NCBI RefSeq assembly: GCF_025772985.1
Contig: NZ_JAKMTB010000006.1
Span: 1-64,000 of the forward strand
From: Campylobacter sp. CNRCH_2014_0184h
GTDB taxonomy: Bacteria > Campylobacterota > Campylobacteria > Campylobacterales > Campylobacteraceae
Length of the DNA stretch: 64,000 nt
Reading direction: 5' to 3'
This document shows positions 57,501 to 64,000 of the stretch, piece by piece. Below the pieces are notes generated by a model that was given only the letters and a program-made list of their open reading frames with translations, did no database searches and was not told the origin of the DNA. The position numbers were made by a program, and so were the translations under genes. The stretch's first letter is position 1. Each line of letters begins with the position of its first letter.

Positions 57501-59807
57501 AAGCGCTTCAACCGATCTTGAGCCTTTTTCAAAAACCCTAGCCCTTATGCTAGCTTCTAAATTATATGGGGTATTTTTTAAAAAGTCATTTAAAGTAAAT
57601 TCTTGCTTTGTAAAGCCATTTTCATCTAACATACCTTTTAAATTATCTTGATATTTTTGTACTAAAACACTAGGATTTGAAAAAATGTATTCTGGGTATT
57701 TTGAATTTTTATATTCTTTTTTACTTACAAATAAATCAGCTTGATATTGCAAATTACTTGCTGGTGCTCCAAAAAGATATTTTGAACTAATATTAAAATC
57801 TAATTTTTCATTTTCTTTTATACTTTTTGGAGCTTGCATGGATACTTTTATACGATTTGGCACTATATTTTGTACTAAAATTTCTTTATCAAAAACCATA
57901 TTTGCAAATTCAACCCTAGCTAAATACACTCCACTTAAAGCTTGTTGATCAAGTGAAATCTTTTTATAAAAAGCTCCATTACTCAAAGGTTCAAGCTTGA
58001 TTTTATCTAAAAGCTTTTTATTACGTGGATCAAAAAAACTTAAAAATATAGGATGATTAACAACTCCTTTATCATTTCTTGCAACCATAGTTAAATGGAT
58101 ATCATCACCTGATCTATAAACCCCTCTTTCTGTGTAAATAAATACTTTATTTTGAGAAGTTAAATCAAAACCATCTACATCAAAACCATCATATAATAAA
58201 GGTGAACTCAAGCGCAAGATAGAAGCTTGTTTATCTTTTGAAGCAATGATAAATAAAGCTTTTGATTCATCAATACCATCAAAAACAGCCAAACCATTAT
58301 CATCACTCATTTTAGAAGCTAAAACTTGGTTGCTTTTGCTAATAACATCAACCTTAACCCCACCTAAAGCCTTTTGCGTGGTAAAATCTCTCACATCTAC
58401 AAAAAGCTTTTTATTTAAATTTTGAGCAATCAAAGCTATATCTGAAAAAATTAAGTTCTTACTTACTTTTGCTTTTTGGTTAAAAAATCTATATTTTTTC
58501 CAACTCTCCATTCCCTCATCAAAAACATAATCAACATCTTCTTCTTTAAAATAAAGCTTGACTATAAACACACCGCTTAAATCTTTTAAACCATCTAATA
58601 CTATTTCATTTTCTTGCCACTGATTTTTGGTATTTTTTATATCAAAATCTTTTTTTAACACTATTTCACTAGTATAATCACTCTCTAAAAAAATATCACT
58701 ATCATAATCGCTTAAATTTTTAGCACCTTGAAGATTTTTATATCTTAAATATTCACTTAAGTTATTTGAAAATACTTGATAAACTTCCAAACGAACCTTT
58801 TTAATATTCATACTCTTAAAAGCTATTTTTTTACTCGCCTTGCTAGATAAAAACACTCCTTGATTTGTAAAACTTATAGCAGGCTCATAGTCTTTTAAAC
58901 TTACTTGAGTTTTATAATTTTCTTTTGTACTAATTCCATCAGCACTTTTAATCCCTTGAGCAAGTTGAATTTCATAAGTTTTATTTGGAGAAAAATCACC
59001 TGTAAGTTTGATTTTATTTCCAAAAGCTAATGCTTTAAAATCTACTTCTGGGGTAATAAAAATCAATTCTTTTAAATTTTGATCTTGCGAAATATTTTGA
59101 GAAAAAAGCAATTCTATGTTTTTATTAACTATATTTGCATTTTGAAAAACAAATTCGCTCTTTGCAAGCAAAATATACTCTAAATCTATATTTTTCTCTA
59201 AACCTAAAATTTCTTTATCAAAAACTACTTTTACATTGGTATTAGTATTTTTGATACTTAGTGCTTTAGAATATATACTTGCTATATCACCTTGGATAAT
59301 GATTTTATCTATTTGAATTTCTTTTTCTTGTGCAGTAATTTTAATAGCTTTTAACAATTCATCTTTATTAAGAATATAAAAACTTTGAATATTTAAAAGC
59401 AATACACTCTCATCATTTGAAATATTTTGAAAATATCCTTTAATATCTAGTTTTTCAAAAGGAGTTTGGACTTTTAATTGCACTTTTTCATTTGCTAAAA
59501 TATCATTTAAGTTTATAAAAATATCATATGCTTGATTTGCTTTTAAAGCTGTAAAAATATTTAATCTTGTGGGTGTTTCAAGCTCATATTTTACTTTTGT
59601 CTTTTGATTATTAACAATAATTTCTCTTTCTTTTATAACGCCTATTTCTTGATTAATAATATTAGTATTAAACTCTATAAAAATACTTTGCGTGTTTTCA
59701 TTAAAACCATAAGCTCTTATAGCAGAGCTTTTATCTTCATTTTTAGAACAAGCAAACAATAAACTTGCAAGCAAAAATGCAAAAAAACAATGTAAAAACC
59801 CTCTCAT
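54522..59807 (-). CDS. Bacterial alpha-2-macroglobulin lipoprotein
   Basis: A 1761-residue YfhM-type protease trap. The signal peptide ends in lipobox LLFAC (Cys20), so it is lipid-anchored in the periplasm. MG-type beta domains fill the first 1200 residues. The thioester motif GCIEQ is present in YPYGCIEQSTSAV, followed by the helical TED domain and a C-terminal receptor-like domain. It is thought to trap invading proteases while PBP1C repairs the wall; the pbpC pairing is the standard context. Confidence 0.95.
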   Translation of the reverse strand: MRGFLHCFFAFLLASLLFACSKNEDKSSAIRAYGFNENTQSIFIEFNTNIINQEIGVIKEREIIVNNQKTKVKYELETPTRLNIFTALKANQAYDIFINLNDILANEKVQLKVQTPFEKLDIKGYFQNISNDESVLLLNIQSFYILNKDELLKAIKITAQEKEIQIDKIIIQGDIASIYSKALSIKNTNTNVKVVFDKEILGLEKNIDLEYILLAKSEFVFQNANIVNKNIELLFSQNISQDQNLKELIFITPEVDFKALAFGNKIKLTGDFSPNKTYEIQLAQGIKSADGISTKENYKTQVSLKDYEPAISFTNQGVFLSSKASKKIAFKSMNIKKVRLEVYQVFSNNLSEYLRYKNLQGAKNLSDYDSDIFLESDYTSEIVLKKDFDIKNTKNQWQENEIVLDGLKDLSGVFIVKLYFKEEDVDYVFDEGMESWKKYRFFNQKAKVSKNLIFSDIALIAQNLNKKLFVDVRDFTTQKALGGVKVDVISKSNQVLASKMSDDNGLAVFDGIDESKALFIIASKDKQASILRLSSPLLYDGFDVDGFDLTSQNKVFIYTERGVYRSGDDIHLTMVARNDKGVVNHPIFLSFFDPRNKKLLDKIKLEPLSNGAFYKKISLDQQALSGVYLARVEFANMVFDKEILVQNIVPNRIKVSMQAPKSIKENEKLDFNISSKYLFGAPASNLQYQADLFVSKKEYKNSKYPEYIFSNPSVLVQKYQDNLKGMLDENGFTKQEFTLNDFLKNTPYNLEASIRARVFEKGSRSVEALVNSQVILHEYFVGIKRLKNHYLSSGSIINFEAIVSDLDENLIANREIKYTIYANDYSWWWDYDNYDDFLKSLKKDKNTQIITQGSILSKDKPVKIEFDPKEYHGEMFIELEDVQSKTSTGEFFYISSFGAPSNADIVSSLKIKSDKKEYKPNEIAFIEFESVKGAKAIVTLNDNAKVLKRFVIDTHEDITKVEIPILKEYMPNVYVSVILLQDYDQYTNDRALRLFGVVPLNVVDEQSKIELDLKVPDKIMPKQDFEVEIQSKNKQSYTYTVAIVDEGLLDVNAFKTPDIWEYFYQKIRFNMSIYDTYDKIIAKNISNASKVLTTGGDVFLESRANKSKNDEKARRFKPVVLFQEPVQSDENGYAKLKFNMPSYLGSVRVMVVANNLAGFGSASKDIQVSAPAVMLETLPRALRLDDEFKLLVQVFKVDDDVKNAKLKLKTKNSLINFENDEILIDFGNEKSKDIYVNAKVNSNKLGVEEIELSLNAKDYTYTQNTQIDIKALNTITYEGKSFKIPANTSMEFKITQDYINPVAFLSVSSKPILNINHRLKYLQNYPYGCIEQSTSAVLPQLFLQKLDQGANEQKNINNINALLSKYANFQTANGGFAYWQGLKDSDAWGSNYAGMFMILAKERGYYVSEGMFKAWLDYQKRYVLKTQINKEIRINSLYLLALAKEPNLSIMNAIYEDSTYLQSLNNVSLWQLSAAYKLAGFDEVALNIAKNLSTKPDEKANYTHTYGSFLRDEAIIANAYKIIYGKDNDELLDDIKKTLESQAWLSTQSTGYALYALANSFSDENSKTINARVKINGEDKKLNTSFSKFEFNQGSALIEAKEDTYVHFGVEGIKKGIAEPFAQRMYIERSFYDENGNEIDESAIKSSQIFYMKLKISNKNYPGASNIVLTQILPSGWEIVHDLLDDETPDFVKNSYYDFVDIRDDKIMYFFPLYSDESREFFVKLSAVTPGVYTLSGAYAEAMYDNAYKALSESKRVKVVQ

Positions 59808-59907
59808 AAATACCTCATTTTAGTAAATTTTTTAAATTATATCTAAATTCACTCTTGCTTCACTCAAAAAATTATATAATTCTTGCATAAAAAATAAAGG
59901 AGAAAAA

Positions 59908-60270
59908 ATGAAAAAGAAAATCGCTACATTATTAACAGTTTTAGGTCTTTCAAGTCTTGCTTATGCAGATGGAATTTATGGAGTGATAGTAGATGTAAAT
60001 GATGGTGCAAAAACTATTTTAATTGACACCACTTACGGTCAAAAAATGAATGTAAAAATTCTACCAAATACTGAAATTGATATGGATGATTGTGGTATTT
60101 TTGGTATGGATAAATACGGCACTTTTAGAGATTTAAAAGTAGGAACTTTTATAGAAGCTGAAGTTTTCCATGGCTATGCTCAAACAACACCAAATCCACA
60201 AACACCAAATCAAGTTCAAAATATAACTGCTAAAGAAATCAAAATCGAATGCAAAAAAAGAGCTTATTAA
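59908..60270 (+). CDS. Small periplasmic protein, first paralogue
   Basis: 120 residues. A Sec signal peptide (KKKIATLLTVLGLSSLAYA) is followed by a beta-rich, OB-fold-like domain: IYGVIVDVNDGAKTILIDTT and MDDCGIFGMDKYGTFRDLKV, ending IECKKRAY. It shares the CGIFG, DLK-G and EC--RAY elements with the next gene. Two Cys may form a disulfide. Family not recognised with certainty (DUF5666-like). Function unknown. Confidence 0.85.
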   Translation: MKKKIATLLTVLGLSSLAYADGIYGVIVDVNDGAKTILIDTTYGQKMNVKILPNTEIDMDDCGIFGMDKYGTFRDLKVGTFIEAEVFHGYAQTTPNPQTPNQVQNITAKEIKIECKKRAY

Positions 60271-60272
60271 GC

Positions 60273-60300
60273 AAAATAACTCCTAAAAAGGAGTTATTTT
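60273..60300 (+). promoter_or_regulatory. 12-bp hairpin containing the ribosome site of the second paralogue
   Basis: AAAATAACTCCT (60273-60284), loop AAAA, and AGGAGTTATTTT (60289-60300) form a perfect stem. The AAGGAG ribosome site (60288-60293) of the ATG at 60302 is inside the stem. It could end transcription after the first gene or hold the second gene off until translation or a factor opens it. Confidence 0.75.
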
Positions 60301-60301
60301 A

Positions 60302-60616
60302 ATGCGTTTTTTTCTTATACTAGTTTGCATTAGCACTTTTGCATTTGCTTATAAAGTTCAAGGCATCTTAAAAAATACCACCGCTCACACAATAAGCATT
60401 CAAACAAGTTTTGATAATAATTTAATCATCACAATTTTACCCCAAACACGTATTGATGTTTATGGTTGTGGAATTTTTGGAAGCAATAAAAAACAAGCTA
60501 ATGTACAAGATTTAAAAAAAGGAAGCCTTGTTAAAATTAAAGGCAGTAAAAATGGAAGTATTATCATCGCTGAAAAAATTATAGTTGAATGCGATGATCA
60601 AAGACGAGCTTATTAA
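60302..60616 (+). CDS. Small periplasmic protein, second paralogue
   Basis: 104 residues. A signal peptide (MRFFLILVCISTFAFA) is followed by a beta-rich domain with KVQGILKNTTAHTISIQTSF and DVYGCGIFGSNKKQ, ending VECDDQRRAY. It is clearly related to the previous gene, with the same two Cys and the same RAY end, so a tandem duplication is likely. Its stop overlaps the convergent mscS gene by four bases. Confidence 0.82.
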   Translation: MRFFLILVCISTFAFAYKVQGILKNTTAHTISIQTSFDNNLIITILPQTRIDVYGCGIFGSNKKQANVQDLKKGSLVKIKGSKNGSIIIAEKIIVECDDQRRAY

Positions 60617-62484
60617 GATAATAGCTCTTCTTTGTCTTCTTTATTGATTTTTTCTATATAAAGACTTTGCGAAGGAAAAGCAAAGCTGAGTTTATTTCTT
60701 TCAACAATTTTCATTAACTCAAGCAAAATACTTTGTCTTGCCTCTCTAAAACCACCTGCATCTACTGCTTTGGTATAAAAATACACTTCTATATCAATAG
60801 AACTTGCGCCAAAACCACTCACAGCCACATAAGTGTTATTTTTATACCCTTCTAAGTCATTTACTGAAACTAAATTTTGTCTGTATCTAGCGCGTGTTCC
60901 GCCATGATTTAACGCACTATCATCAACTTGGGCTATCAAAGGACTAGTAGCTAATAAATATCTTATATCTTCTACACATTGTTCAAGTTGCTCAGGTCTT
61001 GCATCATAAGTGACACCGATAAATAATTTTACATGGCGTCCTATTTTTCTTTTGCTCCAATTTTTTATATTTGTTCCCATGATGGTTGAGTTTGGTAAAA
61101 ATACTAAAGAATTATCAAAAGTTCTAATAGTGGTTTTTCTAAGTCCAATTTCTACTATGGTTCCTTCTATACCTGAAATTTCCACCCAATCGCCTTGATT
61201 AAAACTATTATCAAAAAGCAAAAGCACAGAAGCAAAGAAATTTGCGATAATATCCTTAGCTGCTAATGCCACCGCCAAACCACCAATACCTAAAGACGCA
61301 ATTAATGCTGAAATATTAAATCCTAAATGCGCTAAAACAAATAAAACAGCTATTACTATAATGATAAAATATAAAATTTTAATAATCAAATTAACCACTT
61401 CACGCTTACCACTTTTTTCAGCAAGCTTTGCAACAATCACCATGCCATAACTATCAAAGATATTTATCACAAGCCAAGCAGTTAAAATAACATAAGCAAT
61501 AGATAAAATATTGCTAATTCTTATATCAACAGGTGCAGGATAGTAAAAAATAGTAAAACAAATTCCTATAGCATAAGCAAATAAAAACCAACCCACTGGC
61601 CCTTGAAGTTTTTCTAGAAAATGAGTTTTTATCTCCATATTGGCTGAATTTTTTCCAAACAAACGTATAAGTATAAAATATAAAATCTTTGCTAGATAAA
61701 ACTTCAAAGAATAAAAAAAGACAATTACAGCGATAGAAATGACTATTTTTCCAAGATTTACGCTACTAATAGAAGTTTGTTCATTGATATAATTAATTGC
61801 ATTTTGCAAGCCTAAACCTGTAAATAAAAAATTAGTTTCAAGCAAACTAGCATTGTTTCTTAGATAAACTAAAATTTCATTATAAGATTTAATAGCATTT
61901 CTTAAATTATTTTCATTGATTTCTAAGGTTCTAAGCTGAGTAATATCATTAATTTTTTCTTTATCTAAGGTAAAATTAAAAACCATATCTTCTTTAAGCA
62001 CATCAATACTTTTATCAATAATGCTTCTTATAGTCTGACTTTGTGCTCCTTCGATAAAAACTTTTTCTAATTCAAAGATGCATAGGTAAAAATGTTCTGC
62101 AGAGGTTAAATTTAAAAGTTTAATTTTATTATCCACATAATCATAATATCTTTTCCTAGCTTGAGCATTTTCAACACTTTTTTGCAAAGCATTTTTAGTT
62201 TGTAAAAAGTCTTTTGCCTCTTTATCATCAATTTTTTGAGATACCATTTTTAAAGGTAAAGTAGTTAAAATTGCAGCTTTTTGTTTTTCTATTTCTTTAA
62301 TATTATCTTGAAATTCACTGCTATTTGTATCACTATTTTTAAAACTTTCTAAAAGTAAATTTAGCTCTATGTAATTTTGCACTAGGGCAAAAATACTATT
62401 TTTATCCTCTAAAGCGTTTTTTTCTTGTGCATATAAAGCATTAACAAATAAAAAAAGCAAAATAATGCTAAAAATCTTTTTCAT
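60613..62484 (-). CDS. MscS-family mechanosensitive ion channel
   Basis: A 623-residue large MscS-type channel. Signal peptide (KIFSIILLFLFVNALYA), a long periplasmic coiled region (about 20-240), several membrane helices, and the pore helix and beta domain: LIASLGIGGLAVALAAKDIIANFF, then FDNSFNQGDWVEISGIEGTI. It should release solutes on membrane stretch. Overlaps the carbonic anhydrase gene by four bases. Confidence 0.93.
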   Translation of the reverse strand: MKKIFSIILLFLFVNALYAQEKNALEDKNSIFALVQNYIELNLLLESFKNSDTNSSEFQDNIKEIEKQKAAILTTLPLKMVSQKIDDKEAKDFLQTKNALQKSVENAQARKRYYDYVDNKIKLLNLTSAEHFYLCIFELEKVFIEGAQSQTIRSIIDKSIDVLKEDMVFNFTLDKEKINDITQLRTLEINENNLRNAIKSYNEILVYLRNNASLLETNFLFTGLGLQNAINYINEQTSISSVNLGKIVISIAVIVFFYSLKFYLAKILYFILIRLFGKNSANMEIKTHFLEKLQGPVGWFLFAYAIGICFTIFYYPAPVDIRISNILSIAYVILTAWLVINIFDSYGMVIVAKLAEKSGKREVVNLIIKILYFIIIVIAVLFVLAHLGFNISALIASLGIGGLAVALAAKDIIANFFASVLLLFDNSFNQGDWVEISGIEGTIVEIGLRKTTIRTFDNSLVFLPNSTIMGTNIKNWSKRKIGRHVKLFIGVTYDARPEQLEQCVEDIRYLLATSPLIAQVDDSALNHGGTRARYRQNLVSVNDLEGYKNNTYVAVSGFGASSIDIEVYFYTKAVDAGGFREARQSILLELMKIVERNKLSFAFPSQSLYIEKINKEDKEELLS

Positions 62485-63146
62485 GGTTTTCTCGCTCTCT
62501 CTTGAATTAAAACAAAATTTTCAAAATTAAAATCATACTCATAAATTTCACCCGTTTCTATGATGTAATACCAAGCATGGAGTTCAATTTCTTTTTTATT
62601 TAAAGCTTCTTCAACGCCTGGATAAGTTAATAAATTTTGCAAAGAATTTACCAAATTCATTTTTTCAGTCATCCAAGAACGCATAGCTAAATCACTACCT
62701 GCAATCTTTAAAACCTTATTTTTTATAGGCTCAAGCAAAGTAAGCCATTTTTTGACATTAGGCATATTTTTTAAATCATTTTCGTTTGCATATAAAGCCG
62801 CGCAGCCTCCGCAATTACTATGACCGCAAACTATAATATTTTTTATATGTAAAGAATTAAAAGCATATTCAATAGCTGAAGTAGTTGCTAAAAAATCATC
62901 CCCGACTCTATAAGGTGGAACGATATTGCCTATATTTCTTACAACAAAAAGCTCGCCTGGACCTGTATTAGTGATTAAGTTTGGTATCACTCTTGAATCA
63001 GCACAACCTATAAAAAGCGTATGAGGATTTTGCTTGTTTTTTAAACTTTCAAAAAGCTCTGCGTGCTCTTTAAAATCTTCTTGCATAAATTTTAAAGCAC
63101 CATCGATCAAGTCTTTCAAGAATAGTCCTTTTTTGTATTTTAACAA
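62481..63146 (-). CDS. Beta-class carbonic anhydrase
   Basis: A 221-residue zinc enzyme converting CO2 and bicarbonate, useful to capnophilic campylobacters. Zinc ligands and catalytic dyad are visible: CADSR (Cys, Asp, Arg), and HSNCGGC with His and Cys ligands. ELFVVRNIGN is a family motif. Coupled to the MscS gene; TTG or ATG start choices do not change the domain. Confidence 0.95.
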   Translation of the reverse strand: MLKYKKGLFLKDLIDGALKFMQEDFKEHAELFESLKNKQNPHTLFIGCADSRVIPNLITNTGPGELFVVRNIGNIVPPYRVGDDFLATTSAIEYAFNSLHIKNIIVCGHSNCGGCAALYANENDLKNMPNVKKWLTLLEPIKNKVLKIAGSDLAMRSWMTEKMNLVNSLQNLLTYPGVEEALNKKEIELHAWYYIIETGEIYEYDFNFENFVLIQERARKP

Positions 63147-63279
63147 GACATTATACTAAAATTATTTTTACTTAAACCAAATCAATAAATTTATTTTTTG
63201 TTATATTTTTATGTAGTTTTAATCTTTCATTTATCTTTTTTTTGTAAATTTTGGTTTTAAAAATTATTGGAGGATTTTA

Positions 63280-63981
63280 ATGAGTCTTTATGATAGAGAT
63301 TATTCTAACTCTAAAACTCAAGAATTTGAAGGTTATGCTAGAAGTGATTTAAGCATTTTTATAAAACAAACTTATCAGCTTTTTGCTGCTTCATTATTAG
63401 CTGCAACAGCGGGCGCTTACATAGGAATTTTTGCTCTAGCGCATTTATTTGCACAATCTCAAGCAACTTTTTGGATTTTATTTGTTGTTGAAATTGGTTT
63501 ATTGTTTGCATTACAATGGAAAAAAAGAGAAGCTCCGCTTAATTTAATTTTACTTTTTGCCTTTACTTTTGTTTCAGGGCTTACTTTAACACCACTTTTA
63601 TATTCAGTTTTAGCACTTCCTGCAGGGGCTAGCATCATCGCTCAAGCTTTTGCTTTAACAACAGTAGCTTTTGGTGCTTTAAGTGTATTTGCTATGAATA
63701 CAAAAAGAGATTTTACTATGATGGGAAAAATGCTTTTTATAGCTTTAATCGTTATCGTAGTGGCTTCTTTAATTAATCTATTTTTCCAAAGCTCACTTGT
63801 AAGTTTAGTTATTTCTGGTATTGGTGCGATTTTATTTTCTTTTTACATCCTTTATGATACTCAAAACATCATTAGAGGAAACTATGAAACACCAATCGAA
63901 GGCGCAGTTGCTCTTTATCTTGATTTTATCAACCTTTTCATCTCTCTTCTTAATATTTTAAGAAGCTTTAATAGCAGATAA
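63280..63981 (+). CDS. Bax inhibitor-1/YccA-family membrane protein
   Basis: A 233-residue protein with seven membrane helices and a soluble N-terminal segment (SLYDRDYSNSKTQEFEGYAR). Motifs such as FYILYDTQNIIRGNYETPIE with the two Asp of the pH-sensing pair, and ALYLDFINLFISLL, fit the BI-1 (TMBIM) family. Members are Ca2+ leak channels or modulators of membrane proteases. It ends close to the window edge and is complete. Confidence 0.92.
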   Translation: MSLYDRDYSNSKTQEFEGYARSDLSIFIKQTYQLFAASLLAATAGAYIGIFALAHLFAQSQATFWILFVVEIGLLFALQWKKREAPLNLILLFAFTFVSGLTLTPLLYSVLALPAGASIIAQAFALTTVAFGALSVFAMNTKRDFTMMGKMLFIALIVIVVASLINLFFQSSLVSLVISGIGAILFSFYILYDTQNIIRGNYETPIEGAVALYLDFINLFISLLNILRSFNSR

Positions 63982-64000
63982 AAATTTGCGAGATTTTTTC

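Overview
The window looks like a Campylobacter chromosome, probably of the C. lari group. Base composition is very AT-rich. The housekeeping genes are epsilonproteobacterial in type: nifS-nifU iron-sulfur genes, a folE-fliI pair, two adjacent nhaA genes, and a Cj0069-family gene. No rRNA genes, insertion sequences or CRISPR arrays were seen. The species call is an inference from gene content, not a measured match.

Region 1 (1-1144) holds an orphan hypothetical gene coupled by an ATGA overlap to a 27-residue membrane peptide. Region 2 (about 1145-23051) is a 21.9-kb integrated genomic island. It is bounded by a perfect 54-bp direct repeat of the 3' half of tRNA-Leu(TAG): a partial copy at 1145-1198, and the intact tRNA at 22999-23083. 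Its left end carries a tyrosine integrase, an AlpA/excisionase-type HTH protein, a RepA-like RecA-fold ATPase, and an XRE repressor transcribed divergently from an overlapping promoter pair. About 1.5 kb further in is a set of seven iteron-like repeats (5344-5538). Together these look like the integration, excision and replication module of a plasmid-like or satellite-like element.

The island's cargo is mostly defence-like. It has a 1210-residue protein with a nuclease-like N-terminus and no readable P-loop, a complete type III restriction-modification pair (mod-res), and a KAP-type P-loop NTPase. Among these lie decaying genes: a frameshifted DarT-like toxin fragment, an HNH-type fragment, a Bet/RecT annealing-protein fragment, and a coiled-coil membrane protein cut by one CAA-to-TAA-type stop. 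There are also several one-helix membrane peptides of 27-37 residues. The right end (21864-22514) holds tandem repeats. It also holds a 29-codon hydrophobic ORF with a Shine-Dalgarno region matching 12 nt of the complement of the 16S 3' end, enclosed by long inverted repeats. This is the best candidate for an undescribed type I toxin or small mobile unit.

Region 3 (22999-64000) is core chromosome. First come five tRNAs (Leu, Arg, Arg, His, Pro). A leftward block follows: terC, purN, nnr, rmuC, an NYN gene, comM-like, def, a degenerate GGDEF gene, clpP and tig. A rightward block follows: folE, fliI, two hypothetical genes, a YjfB-like motility gene, nifS, nifU and two nhaA genes, ending in tRNA-Glu. 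Then come a TRIC-family gene, the Cj0069-family gene, and the aroC-rnc-rnhA-TPR cluster read leftward. dnaG and a PP-loop ATPase read rightward. A chemoreceptor gene with a G10 tract about 150 bp upstream is followed by the pbpC / alpha-2-macroglobulin pair. Last are two paralogous small periplasmic proteins separated by a ribosome-site hairpin, an MscS channel, a carbonic anhydrase and a Bax-inhibitor-1 family protein. Many neighbours overlap by 1-17 bases, suggesting compact, translationally coupled operons.
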